The notes under the pieces are model-generated. The model searched no databases, was not told the DNA's origin, and saw only the letters and a list, made by a program, of their open reading frames with translations. Below are positions 15,121-26,000 of a stretch of DNA of 50,285 nt, one piece after another. Both the position numbers and the translations under genes were made by a program. Position 1 is the stretch's first letter. Each line of letters begins with the position of its first letter. This DNA is from an uncultured Clostridia bacterium (lineage in GTDB: Bacteria; Bacillota; Clostridia; Christensenellales; Borkfalkiaceae), in contig CAUHGY010000006.1 in NCBI GenBank assembly GCA_959605945.1, positions 1 through 50,285 of the forward strand, in the 5' to 3' direction.

Positions 15121-17667
15121 ATGGCAGAAATTGTTAAATTTAAGACAGAATATATAGAAAACCCGATTGGAATTGAAACGCAAAAACCTAGATTTTCTTG
15201 GGAATATGGTTTAGATAAAAATTTAACACAAAGAAATTATAGGATTTTAGTATCATCAAGTATAGATCTATTAAAGGAAGATAAAGGCGATAAATGGGAT
15301 TCTGGAGTGATAAACTCATCAAAGAATATAAATATTGAATACCAAGGTTTACCATTAGCAAGTAGCGAATTGTGTTACGTCAAAGTTGTAGCAGAAACTA
15401 CTTGTGGTTTGGCAGAAAGTAAAATCAATACTTTTGAGATGGGCTTATTTCAAAAAGATTGGGAAATTTCTTGGAGAACTTTACCATATACGGCAAGTGG
15501 TTCTGCATTAGCATTTAGAAGAAATTTTACGGCTCAAAATAAGGAGATAGAAAGGGCAAGGGCTTATGTTTGTGGAATAGGATTTCACGAGTTTTATATC
15601 AACGGAAAGCATAAAGAAAATGGTTTGCTTAATCCGATTGTTTCGGATTATTCAAAGGTCATTTATTATAATATTTATGATATTACTGTTGATATTAAAG
15701 AACATAATGGAGTAGGCATTCTTTGTGGAAATGGTTGGAATGGCTATCCACAAGTAGCTATGGTCGTTTATTTAAAGTATAAAGATGGTACTGAAAACTA
15801 TATAAAGACCAAAGGATTAGAAAGAACTTGGAAAGTTAAAAAATCACCGATTATTGAAAATACAATATTTGACGGCGAAACATATGATGCAAGACTTGAA
15901 GAAGAAATTGCGGGTTGGAGTGAGTATAATCCAAAATTTGGATTAAATACAGGTTGGTATTATGCAGTAGGAAAACTTCATGATCCTAATATAGAAATTA
16001 GATCACAATTATTGCATCCCATTAAAAGTGTTGAGAAGATATATCCTATAAGTACAAATTTTGTGAATGGAAAAACAATATTAGACTTTGGAAAGATTAT
16101 AACGGGTTGGTGCGCTTTTACAGTTAGAGGTAATAGGGATGACGAGGTGTCATTAAGATTTTCAGAAGTTTTATTTAAAGATGGAAGAATAAATCCTCGA
16201 AGTATGAGAAATGCAAAAAATACTGATAGGTATATTTTAAAAGGAAATGAAAAAGAAAGTTATTGTCCTAGATTCTCTTATAGAGGCTTTAGATATGTAG
16301 AATTGACAACATCAAGTAGAGTTGAAGTTGTAGAAATTTATGCAGAAAAACTTAGAACAGCATCAGAAAAAGCAAGCACATTTACCTGTTCTGATGAATT
16401 ATTGAACAAGTTACATAATATTTCAGTAAATACAGAAGAGTGTAATCATCAAAGTATTTTGACAGATTGTCCGCAAAGAGATGAACGTATGGGATGGCTT
16501 AACGATTTGTCCTGCAGATTATTTCAAACTGTAAACAACTTTAATATGGAATTATTCTTTAATAAGATAGAAGATGACATCTTCTATTCAGTAAATGAAG
16601 AGGGTGCAATTAAAGACGTTGTGCCATATTTTGGTTTAGGAAATGAAATAGCAGATCCTGTATCAATAGCTCCTTTACTTATAGCGAGGTTTGCTTTTGA
16701 GAGATACAATGATTTAAGGCTTGTTGAAAGGCATTATGAAAATATTAAAAAATGGGTTAATTATCTAGATTCTAAAACAGAAGATGGTGTATTATTCCTT
16801 GGGACTTACGGTGATTGGGTTCCTGCAATAGAGTTGATTCATGCAGATAATCCAAGACTAAATAAGGCGTTTCCAATACCCGTTATTTCTACTACGTACT
16901 TATTTTGGTATTTTAAGGAGCTTGCAAATCTTGCAAAGATTGTAGGGAATAATGTTGATTGCGAATTATACTCTATTAAAGCTGAAAAAACTAGAAATTT
17001 GATCAATGAAAAATTTTATAATAAGGAAACACATCGCTACTGTATAAATGTTCAAGCAATGAATTCGATTGCTTTATCACTAGGGGTTTGTGACGAGAAA
17101 GAAAAAGAAAATATTCTTAACGAAATTATAAAAGATTTAGAAGGTAGAAATTTCCATATTACATGTGGTAATCAAGCGTATAGACATTTATTTGAAGCTT
17201 TATCAATTAATGGAAGAAGCGATGTTGTATTAAAGGTGTTAAAAAATAGGGAGTATCCAAGCTGGGGATATATGGTTGAAAATGGAGCAACCACAGTTTG
17301 GGAGCGTTGGGAAAAAGAAATTTCAGAAACTGAAGAGAATATGCATTCATATTGTCATCCGATGTTTGGTGGTTATGATTACTGGTTCTTTAATTTCTTT
17401 GCTGGAATCAAGTTTTTATTCGATGAATCAGATGTACAAGTATTCTCAATTAAGCCACAAGTTATTCTAGATATTCCTTCAATGCAATGTGAGTTTAATA
17501 CGTTAAATGGCAAATTAAAAGTAGAATACAAGATAGAGAACAAAAACATTATATATAAATTAGTTGTTCCATCAAATACTAAAGCTAATGTTGAATTAAA
17601 AAATTCCCAAAAAACAGAAATATTCGAATTAAAGTCGGGCGAATATGAATTTAAATATGAAATATAA
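15121..17667 (+). CDS. Alpha-L-rhamnosidase, GH78
   Basis: The product has 848 residues without a signal peptide, so it is cytoplasmic and acts on imported oligosaccharides, releasing terminal L-rhamnose. Order: N-terminal Ig/beta-sandwich (1-110), Bac_rhamnosid N-type domain (130-290), concanavalin-like domain (about 300-410), (alpha/alpha)6 barrel (about 415-765) and C-terminal beta domain. The family signature TDCPQRDERMGW lies at residues 448-459, giving the acidic catalytic cluster Asp449/Asp454/Glu455, and GATTVWERWE at 722-731 gives the second catalytic Glu728. Length is normal for GH78. The start at 15121 has a weak ribosome site, consistent with coupling to the preceding gene. A decayed relative lies at 34815-35471. 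Confidence 0.93.
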   Translation: MAEIVKFKTEYIENPIGIETQKPRFSWEYGLDKNLTQRNYRILVSSSIDLLKEDKGDKWDSGVINSSKNINIEYQGLPLASSELCYVKVVAETTCGLAESKINTFEMGLFQKDWEISWRTLPYTASGSALAFRRNFTAQNKEIERARAYVCGIGFHEFYINGKHKENGLLNPIVSDYSKVIYYNIYDITVDIKEHNGVGILCGNGWNGYPQVAMVVYLKYKDGTENYIKTKGLERTWKVKKSPIIENTIFDGETYDARLEEEIAGWSEYNPKFGLNTGWYYAVGKLHDPNIEIRSQLLHPIKSVEKIYPISTNFVNGKTILDFGKIITGWCAFTVRGNRDDEVSLRFSEVLFKDGRINPRSMRNAKNTDRYILKGNEKESYCPRFSYRGFRYVELTTSSRVEVVEIYAEKLRTASEKASTFTCSDELLNKLHNISVNTEECNHQSILTDCPQRDERMGWLNDLSCRLFQTVNNFNMELFFNKIEDDIFYSVNEEGAIKDVVPYFGLGNEIADPVSIAPLLIARFAFERYNDLRLVERHYENIKKWVNYLDSKTEDGVLFLGTYGDWVPAIELIHADNPRLNKAFPIPVISTTYLFWYFKELANLAKIVGNNVDCELYSIKAEKTRNLINEKFYNKETHRYCINVQAMNSIALSLGVCDEKEKENILNEIIKDLEGRNFHITCGNQAYRHLFEALSINGRSDVVLKVLKNREYPSWGYMVENGATTVWERWEKEISETEENMHSYCHPMFGGYDYWFFNFFAGIKFLFDESDVQVFSIKPQVILDIPSMQCEFNTLNGKLKVEYKIENKNIIYKLVVPSNTKANVELKNSQKTEIFELKSGEYEFKYEI

Positions 17668-17676
17668 GGAGAAAAA

Positions 17677-18606
17677 ATGGAAGTGCAAAAAAAGCGGAAG
17701 CTTGACAATAGAGATATAACATTGATTTGTATGGCATCTGTCAGCGTTATCTTTTTGGCAATTTTTGCTTATTTACCTATGGTTGGAATTATTTTCGGTT
17801 TCAAAGATGGTAATAAGTCATTAAACGTTATACAAGCGATGTTTAAGGAAGAGTGGACGCTAAAGAACTTTACTGATTTGTTTGGAGATCCTGATTTTTG
17901 GCATGTTTTTGGAAACACGATAAAAATAAATCTTCTTTTGCTTTTGTTTTCTTTTCCAATGCCTATTATATTTGCTTTACTACTTAATGAGGTTAATAGT
18001 AAAAGATTTAAGGGTGTAGTACAACTTATTTCAAATTTACCTCACTTTATCTCTTGGGTTGTTTTTGGTGGCATCGTAAATTATCTTTGTGATGCAAACA
18101 TCGGTATAATTAATCCAATTTTAGAAGCAATAGGATTATCTTCTGCACAAAATCCAATAGATTTGAACCTTGCTGAATATTTTTACCCCAAAATAATTAT
18201 TGTAAGCATCATTAAAACTACTGGGTGGGGTTCAATAGTTTATTCTGCGGCAATTACTGGCATAGATCAAAGTTTATATGAAGCTGCTGAAATAGATGGT
18301 GCAAATAGATTTAATCAAGCTTGGCATATCACATTACCTTCAATTACTTCAACAATAATGGTGTTCTTACTTTTGCAAATTGCAGGTTTATTAAATAACT
18401 CATTTGAACAATTTTATATTTTCCAAACTACAGCAAATCAATCTGCAACAAGAGTTTTAGCAACATATATGTATACATTAGGTTTCACATATAGAAATTA
18501 TTCAACAGCAACGGCGTTAAGCTTGTTTGAAGGCGTTATTTCATTAACATTGCTTGCTTCAACAAATTTTATTGCCAAAAAACTTACAGGGGAGGGGATT
18601 TACTAA
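17677..18606 (+). CDS. ABC sugar transporter permease, LplB type
   Basis: The product has 309 residues and starts after AAGGAG. Six membrane helices are visible (first at about residues 17-40), and the ATPase-contact EAA loop reads EAAEIDGANRFNQAWHITLP from residue 202. This is the first of the two permeases of a CUT1-type importer of the LplB/YtcP kind, which usually carry oligosaccharides from plant polysaccharides. It overlaps the second permease gene by one base (TAATG), so translation is coupled. No ATP-binding subunit is encoded in the window; such importers often use a shared MsmX-type ATPase from elsewhere. Confidence 0.93.
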   Translation: MEVQKKRKLDNRDITLICMASVSVIFLAIFAYLPMVGIIFGFKDGNKSLNVIQAMFKEEWTLKNFTDLFGDPDFWHVFGNTIKINLLLLLFSFPMPIIFALLLNEVNSKRFKGVVQLISNLPHFISWVVFGGIVNYLCDANIGIINPILEAIGLSSAQNPIDLNLAEYFYPKIIIVSIIKTTGWGSIVYSAAITGIDQSLYEAAEIDGANRFNQAWHITLPSITSTIMVFLLLQIAGLLNNSFEQFYIFQTTANQSATRVLATYMYTLGFTYRNYSTATALSLFEGVISLTLLASTNFIAKKLTGEGIY

Positions 18607-19484
18607 TGAAGTCAAGTGCATTAAAAAAGAAAGCAACCTGGTTTGATGTTCTTGTGATAATAATTTTAGTTCTCTTTGCCTTTTGTTCGCTTTATCCGTT
18701 TGTTTACACAATAGCAAATAGCTTAAATGACGCTATAGATTCAATGTATGGACCTATATGGGTAATCCCAAGAAAGTTTACTATTGCAAGTTATTTGGTA
18801 GTCTTGGCAGATACAAGATTATATATATCATTTTTCAATACGCTTTCAGCAACAATAATTTCATTGTTTTTAGGCTTGGTACTAACAAGTTGCGTGTCTT
18901 ACGCAATAAGCAATAAAAGATTAAAAGGAAAAAAGTTTTTTTGGTTTTTTAATTTAATAACGATGTTTATCAAGGGTGGAATGATTCCAACATATATGGT
19001 TATCGTATTATTAAATTTGTATGATAACTTCATGGTATATTTCTTACCATCTTGTTATTCAGTATATAACATGATTGTTATTTCAAACTTTTTCAAAGCG
19101 ATTGACGATAGTTTATATGAGGCGGCAGTCGTTGACGGGGCAGGAGAATTGACAATTTGGTTAAAAATATTTATGCCGTTGTCAAAACCTGTTTTAGCGA
19201 CAGTTGGACTATGGATAGTTGTTGGTAAGTGGAACGCTTATATGACCACAATGCTTTATACAAGTAAGCATGAATCAATTTGGACATTACAATATTATTT
19301 AATGCGTTTGATTCGTGAAGGTGATATGTCAGGCGCTATGAGTAGTCAATATTATGGCGAAGTAAGTTCTCAATCATTATCTTTTGCGGCAATTGTTATT
19401 TCATCGATTCCTATATTCTGTCTATATCCACTTGTAAGTAAGTATTTTACAAAAGGCATTATGATGGGTTCTATAAAAGGTTAA
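18606..19484 (+). CDS. ABC sugar transporter permease, YtcP type
   Basis: The product has 292 residues and six helices; the EAA loop reads EAAVVDGAGELTIWLKIFMP from residue 172. The C-terminus ends in the family-typical FTKGIMMGSIKG. It pairs with the LplB-type permease to form the membrane channel of the importer. Confidence 0.93.
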   Translation: MKSSALKKKATWFDVLVIIILVLFAFCSLYPFVYTIANSLNDAIDSMYGPIWVIPRKFTIASYLVVLADTRLYISFFNTLSATIISLFLGLVLTSCVSYAISNKRLKGKKFFWFFNLITMFIKGGMIPTYMVIVLLNLYDNFMVYFLPSCYSVYNMIVISNFFKAIDDSLYEAAVVDGAGELTIWLKIFMPLSKPVLATVGLWIVVGKWNAYMTTMLYTSKHESIWTLQYYLMRLIREGDMSGAMSSQYYGEVSSQSLSFAAIVISSIPIFCLYPLVSKYFTKGIMMGSIKG

Positions 19485-19515
19485 AAGGAGGATAGTGTAA
19501 AAACTATATAAAAAT

Positions 19516-21411
19516 ATGAAAAAATTAATTAAATTTCTAGCTGTTATTTTATCAATATTATTTATTTCAAGTTCAGTAGCTTGTTTTGATAGTAATGATG
19601 CAGATCTTGATTATTCAAGGTATTCAACAAACTATGATCCTAATGTAAATTCTTGGGAACAAATTGAACCAGGTGATGAAGACGTTGAAATTACTTGGTT
19701 TATGGATTTTCCATGGAGTGGACAAAATTTTGAAGATCTAATTTACAAAAGAACGGGCGTAAAAATAACTTTTCAAACAGCATTAAATAACGATCATGCT
19801 GAATTAAATACCGCAATTGCTGGTGGGAAACTTCCAGATGTTATTTCATTAAACAATTCTCAATTACGTATTCAATTAGCAGAAGAAGGGTATTGTTACG
19901 CTATTGATAGATTGGCTGAAAGTTATGCGCCAAGTTTATTTAATCACGTATCTAAGGAACATTTGAATTACTATAAATCTACGGATGGATATACATATTC
20001 ACTTGCATCGAATTTCTATAATGATGCAGATGTAAAAGAGTTTAAAGAACTTGGTGGACATGAATATTCCCTTTGTGATATTATCGCAAGAAAAGATTAT
20101 TTAGATGCGTATATTAACTATAAAAAAGGACAAGATGCATCTTTCAATCCAGATACAACGATAACGAAACCGTCTGGTTTTATTGAAATGTGTAAGTGGG
20201 TAAAAAAGGAATATAACCTTAACGATGCAAATCCAACAGTATTATTTACCCCATTTAATAAAACGGCAGAAAACGATGTTATTTCTTATACATTGACAGC
20301 ACTTATGGAATTTATGGGTGTTCCTTATGAAGATGAAAATGGCGATTTAGTATATCAATATGGTACAGAAGAGTTCGTTGAAGTAATTGAATTTATGAAT
20401 ACACTTTATAATGAAAAACTTGTATCATCATCTAACTTTGCTTATGGGAAAAACGATTGTAAAACACAAATACTAAATGGTAAATCATTTGTTTCTATCG
20501 GCACAAATCAAGATAATCGTCAACAACTTTCTATGAGAGAACAAGATGGTTATAATGAATCAACTAATACTGTGGATCCATCAAAAGATTATGTAAGTAT
20601 TATGCTTACTAATGAAAATGGAGATGCGCCATTATTAATGGATTATGCTGGTAGAGGTTATTATAACGTAATGATAACAAAAAATTGCAAGAGAGAAGAC
20701 CGTGTTATTAAAGTTTTAGACTATCTTATGAGTGAGCAAGGTCAAAGAGAAATGATTTATGGTGAAATTGAGGGTGAATATTATAACTATTCAGTAAGAC
20801 CTGGCGAAATAAATCCTAGGACAGGCAAGGTAAGTACATACGGGGTGATTGAGCCAACAGAAAAATTAAAGAAAGCTGTTTCTAAAGGAAATAGACAAAG
20901 TGTTATTTCATTAGGAATCGGAAGATTATCACCATTAGTAAATTCTTTATACGCAAGAATGGTTTCTGAAAGCGATGACTTTGCAGGTATTGTTGCACCT
21001 TATTATTGGACTTCTTACAAAATTAAGAAAACATACTTTGAAAATACGTTCTCTCGTTTGCCATTTAGATATCCTTTAGATGTAAGTGATAGAAAAGCAT
21101 TAAATAAATATGTAGACCAACAAGCAGATATTGAAGCTGTTTGGATTGATGCTTTACCAAAAATGATAATGGCAAAGACAAAGGAAGAACTAAACAATGT
21201 TTATACCAAAGCATTACAAGTTTCTAAAGCAAAGGGTGCTGATGAGTGGTTGGCGTTTAGAAATGCATCATTCAAAAAATATAAACAAGAACTCGGAATA
21301 ACTTACGCTTGGCCCAAAAATGATCCTAATTATGTCGCACCAGAAGTTAAGTTATATGGCGTTTCCAATGATTATATGTCATTACCAAGTTGGGTTTATA
21401 GTACTAAATAA
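19516..21411 (+). CDS. Extracellular solute-binding lipoprotein of the sugar importer
   Basis: The product has 631 residues with a lipobox (SSVAC, Cys23), long for the family but normal for LipO-type binding proteins that accompany LplB/YtcP permeases. Early motifs are ITWFMDFPW, FEDLIYKRTGVKITFQTA and AGGKLPDVI, typical of family 1 solute-binding proteins; a late SEQGQREMIYG is where the chain crosses back between lobes. It would capture oligosaccharides at the cell surface and hand them to the two permeases. The ribosome site AAGGAGG (19485-19491) is 24 nt from the ATG, unusually far; I see no better start in between. Confidence 0.92.
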   Translation: MKKLIKFLAVILSILFISSSVACFDSNDADLDYSRYSTNYDPNVNSWEQIEPGDEDVEITWFMDFPWSGQNFEDLIYKRTGVKITFQTALNNDHAELNTAIAGGKLPDVISLNNSQLRIQLAEEGYCYAIDRLAESYAPSLFNHVSKEHLNYYKSTDGYTYSLASNFYNDADVKEFKELGGHEYSLCDIIARKDYLDAYINYKKGQDASFNPDTTITKPSGFIEMCKWVKKEYNLNDANPTVLFTPFNKTAENDVISYTLTALMEFMGVPYEDENGDLVYQYGTEEFVEVIEFMNTLYNEKLVSSSNFAYGKNDCKTQILNGKSFVSIGTNQDNRQQLSMREQDGYNESTNTVDPSKDYVSIMLTNENGDAPLLMDYAGRGYYNVMITKNCKREDRVIKVLDYLMSEQGQREMIYGEIEGEYYNYSVRPGEINPRTGKVSTYGVIEPTEKLKKAVSKGNRQSVISLGIGRLSPLVNSLYARMVSESDDFAGIVAPYYWTSYKIKKTYFENTFSRLPFRYPLDVSDRKALNKYVDQQADIEAVWIDALPKMIMAKTKEELNNVYTKALQVSKAKGADEWLAFRNASFKKYKQELGITYAWPKNDPNYVAPEVKLYGVSNDYMSLPSWVYSTK

Positions 21412-21420
21412 GGTGAAATA

Positions 21421-23031
21421 ATGAAGAAAACTATAAAAAGTTTATTTGTTTTTATTGGGTGTTTTGTATTTTTAATTTTAACAACAATTAATGTTAATAC
21501 AACTCAAAAAGCTTATGCAAAAACAGAAGTAAATCATACGTTAGGCGAGTCTTCTGTTACGATAATTGATGGAAGTAGTAATCTTGGGACTAAAATAGCT
21601 AGTGATACGGATGAAGATTATAAGCCCTCGTCAAGAAAATGGACAGGACCTTCAACTGTTATTAAATCAGGCAATAATATATTTGTTGCATGGCAAACGG
21701 GTGGTCCAAAAGAGCCAGATATTCACAATTATATAGTTATAGCAGTAAGTTCGGATAATGGAAGCACTTGGATAGACCCATTTATTATAGTTGATTATGA
21801 CAATGTAATGCTTACTTGTCCAATGTTTTATTTCAATAAAGTTGGTCAACTATATATGCTATTTTATAAGAATCAGCAAGGTGTTTATGCTTTACCACTT
21901 TACAATTCTAGTGAAGATTTAAGCGAAATTTATTATGATGAGCCTTTCTTTATAGGTGTAAAAAATTCCAGTTTTACAAAACCAACAAAGTTAGAAGATG
22001 GAAGGATTGCTTATATTTCCGGTATGGCTAACAAGAAGGGTTCAGCTTGTTTCATTTATTCAAATAATGATGGCTTGTCATACAATTATGGCACAGAAAT
22101 AGAATCTGTTGCGCCAGAAAGCGCGAGACAGTATTCAGAATCTTCTCTCGTTGAGTTGTCTGATGGAAGATTATGGGCTTTAAGAAGATTAGAAAATGCC
22201 GTAAATGGTGGTATAGAACAAAGTTTCTCGACAGATGGTGGGGTGACTTGGAGTATTTTTAATTCGGATCTTCCAAGTCAAATTAGAAGTCCAGGAAGTA
22301 GATTTACAATGGGTAGGCTTAAATCGGGAGCTTTACTATTTATAACAAATGCTGAAGGGATGGGACCTGTAAATCGTTATAAAATGACGGCTTATTTAAG
22401 TACAGATGATGGCAAAACATGGCCATATTCTCTTAGACTTGATAATCACTTATCGTCATATCCAGATTTTTATCAGGACGAAGAAGGAACAATCTATGCT
22501 TGTTTTGATAAAGATAGATACGGCGAAGCAAGTATGAGAGTTTGTATATTTACTGAAAATGATGTAAAACAAGGTGAGTGGAATTCAGAAAAAGCCCATC
22601 AGCTTATAACCGTAATGAAGGTTGATAAAGAATATTCAGACATAATTTCTGTTAATGGTGCTTATACGAAAAAAGAAAGAGTAAAATTAGGAACTGATAT
22701 AAAAGACGTTTTGGCAAAATATTCAAAACAAATAACAGTAACGGATGAGAACGGAAAAGAATTTGTTCTTACTGGCACTTATAAAATAAATGGTTATGAT
22801 GAAAATAAAGAGGGTGTATATCAAGCAACATTTATAACATCATTACCAGCAAAACTAATTGATTCGTATAGTCTTTTAGAATTTTCTATTATCGTAGAAA
22901 GTTCTAATGGCTGTGCAGGAAGCATTCCAAATACGGTTTATTTGTTGTTTTTAATTCCAGTGGGGCTAGTTTTTGTGACTATAAAAGCAATAAAAAATAA
23001 AAATTTTAATTCTAAAAAAGAGGAATTATGA
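21421..23031 (+). CDS. Membrane-anchored sialidase-fold (BNR/Asp-box) protein
   Basis: The product has 536 residues: signal peptide (1-34), a six- or seven-bladed beta-propeller region (about 60-400), an Ig-like domain (about 405-500) and a C-terminal helix (about 503-525) followed by KNKN...KKEEL, so the enzyme is tethered outside the cell. Asp-box motifs are SSDNGSTW, STDGGVTW and STDDGKTW. The N-terminal RKWTGPSTV and a late SPGSRFTMGRL could place active-site arginines. The fold is shared by sialidases and by other families, including rhamnose-glucuronate lyases and some rhamnosidases (PL42, GH145). The locus has no sialate catabolic genes, so sialic acid is an unlikely substrate. It overlaps the next gene by 4 bases (ATGA). 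Confidence 0.85.
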   Translation: MKKTIKSLFVFIGCFVFLILTTINVNTTQKAYAKTEVNHTLGESSVTIIDGSSNLGTKIASDTDEDYKPSSRKWTGPSTVIKSGNNIFVAWQTGGPKEPDIHNYIVIAVSSDNGSTWIDPFIIVDYDNVMLTCPMFYFNKVGQLYMLFYKNQQGVYALPLYNSSEDLSEIYYDEPFFIGVKNSSFTKPTKLEDGRIAYISGMANKKGSACFIYSNNDGLSYNYGTEIESVAPESARQYSESSLVELSDGRLWALRRLENAVNGGIEQSFSTDGGVTWSIFNSDLPSQIRSPGSRFTMGRLKSGALLFITNAEGMGPVNRYKMTAYLSTDDGKTWPYSLRLDNHLSSYPDFYQDEEGTIYACFDKDRYGEASMRVCIFTENDVKQGEWNSEKAHQLITVMKVDKEYSDIISVNGAYTKKERVKLGTDIKDVLAKYSKQITVTDENGKEFVLTGTYKINGYDENKEGVYQATFITSLPAKLIDSYSLLEFSIIVESSNGCAGSIPNTVYLLFLIPVGLVFVTIKAIKNKNFNSKKEEL

Positions 23032-26000
23032 AAATAGAACAAAAACTCTTAACTTGTCTTTTATTGTCGCTAATCTTAACGCTTGCTTTATCATTTGCTT
23101 TAGTATTCGCTCAAAGTGAAACATTGTCTAGTACAGATTATAAGATAATAAAAGATTCAACAGGTGCTTATGCTGGTACTAATATCAAATTGAGCACAGA
23201 GGGTGAATTGGTATTTGCCCCAGTAGGTGACGGAACAGTTGCTACATCTCAAAATATAATGGTAAGTTATAATTTTGATTCTATCAATAAAACTACATCC
23301 GATGGGCTTTTAATTTATTTTGATAGAGGGATGAGTTCTAACACAGTTGCTGGTTGGATACTTTTAGGCAATGCGTCTAATAGTACATATTATCGTGCGT
23401 ATGTTGATGACAATATGTGGATTAATCCATCAGGAAGCATTCGTTCGTTGGCAAATAACGCAATAGGTTCAACATTTAGATATAATTTGCCAACAAGAAT
23501 AGTCGGTACGTTATTTATACCTTGGTCTTCTATTAAAAATATGAGTGGTAGTGAAATAGCAAACACTCCAAATATTGGAAGTTTACATTATGTGTTTAGT
23601 TCTACGACAGCTACTCAAGTTAATTCAGCTCGTTCGTTAAGTATTGCTTCAATTTCAACGATTAAACTTGATAACGAAAATTTAGATAATTCAGTTGTAA
23701 ATTTACTTGTTGATACAACAAAATTATCTTATACAAATGATGCAAGTAATACAACAAGTGACGTAAATTTAGCAGATTTGTCAAAAGGTACTAAAGTTAG
23801 TGTTTCAAAAATGATTTCAGGTACATCTGTATCAGCCATTGATTCGGAACATTTAAGTAAAATTTCAGCTACAAGAACAGATATTACGTTAAGGGTAAAC
23901 TATGTAGATGAAAATGGCGAAACGCTTATGGATAGTACATCACAAACATTATCTATAAACAATAACGTTTATACCTATAATATAACGGCGCCTAGTATTA
24001 ATGGATATGTATTTAATCAGTCAAAATCAGATGCGTTAATTGGTTCAATAAATAATTCTGGTGAAATTGATTTAGTGTATGACAAAGTACCTGCGCCAAT
24101 ATTAACTGTTAAATATTTAGATGAAGAAGGAAATGAAATTAAATCATCTACTAGTCCAACCGTTTCTTACAATGAAGAAACCAAAGAATATGATTATGAA
24201 ATTCAATCTGAATATATTTTTGCATATAAATTTGTAAAAGCTGACGCTGATTTGGTAGGTGGTATAACAGCTGATACAACAATAAAATTAACCTATGCGA
24301 AAAATAATACAGATAATTTTGACGTGATAAAAGACGATGAACAAAACTTTGCTGGTGTTGATTTAAATTTATCGGTACACGGATTATTAAATTTCGTTGG
24401 TGATGGTGGAACAGCTGCTACAAATAGAACCGGTATAACTTTCAATGTTGGAAGCATAAAGCCAGATCAATCTAAGGGTTTACTAGTTTATATTGACCGT
24501 TCGTCTGCATCTGGGGCTATGAATATTAGTTTTTTGATAGAATTATCGGATGGAACATTATTTAGGGCAAGTATTGATGGTTGTAAGTTTGTAACCACCA
24601 GTGGTAATGTAGGAACGATAGGGGGTAGTGGCATAAATTTCAATTTTGGTAAAACGAATGGGACTCTATATATTCCTTGGTCTTCAATGACAAAAGCAAA
24701 AGGTTCTACGACAACTCTTGATAATGCTGTCGTTAATAATGTTATTATGCTTTTAAATACGGATAATTCCGCTTATTTGCAAACAACAAGACCGACAGCT
24801 ATTGGTAGTATTGCATTAGTGAATCACGACGATAGTTATGAAAATTTTGTTGTTGAAAAATTGTTAAATACAGCTGAGTTAACATATTCAATAAATGTAG
24901 AAGACACGACATCTGATGTCAATTTAGCGAATATAACAGAAGGTAAAAAGGTTTCTGCAAGAGTTTATACTTCTGCATTAGCATTAGTAACAGATGATAC
25001 AACTACTTTAACAAAGTTAAATTATACTCGTACGGATTTATTGCTAAAGATTAATTTTGTTGATAGAAATTTAAATGCAATAAAAGAAAATGGCGAGAAC
25101 AAAGTAGAAAGTATTAACGTGCCTTTCTCTTCTTCAACAGGAAAATTCACGTATAATTATGTAGCTCCTTCGATTGAAAATTATGAAATTGATATCGAAA
25201 ATTCTGATAAGTTAACTGATGATATTACGGAAAATACGGTTATAAATCTAGTATATAATTTATTGGCGGATTTTTCTGGTGTAAAACTTAAGGCAATAAA
25301 TGTTTGTTTAGACGGCAAAATTGCAATGGCGTTCTATTATGAATTACCGACACAAATTATAGAAGATGAAAACGCTTATATAAAATTTACTGTTGGCGAT
25401 ACGGAAAGTAATGTTTATGTTAAGGATGTATTAGAAACATTAGATAGTTCTAATCGATATAAATTTGTTTGTAAAGTTGCAGCTGCGCAAATGACGTTAA
25501 AAATCAAAGCTGTGTTAGTGGATGGTAATGGCTGTTCTGATAAAGCTCGTGAATATTCTGTAAAAGACTATGCAGATTATATGTTGGCAAACGGTACAAC
25601 TGAACAAGTTGAACTTGTAAAAGCTATGCTTAATTACGGAGCATTTGCACAAACGTTCTTTGATGTGGATAAAGAAAATCTTGCAAACGAGGGATTATTT
25701 GCTGAAAATCCTGTAGATAGTGTTGAAAATATTACAAAATCAAGCACTATTTCTGGTGAAGCAACAGGATTCTCTTTAATTTCTTATAATTTATTCTTAG
25801 AATCGGAAACAACTATGAAGATTTACTTTAATGCAGAAGACATTGAAAAGTTAGATATTAAAGTAAATGGACAAGTCGCAGAAGTTGAGCAAGATGCTGA
25901 TAGATATGCAATTATAGTAAGAAATATTTCAGCAGCATTACTTGATGAGGATTTTATAGTTTCGGTTGTTAACACTGATGATGGAACAACTTATTCTTTA

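Noticed and set aside
21421..23031. True sialidase for sialic acid use
   Set aside because: The Asp-boxes define the fold only, and no sialate uptake or catabolic gene is present; the neighbours point to rhamnose and uronates.
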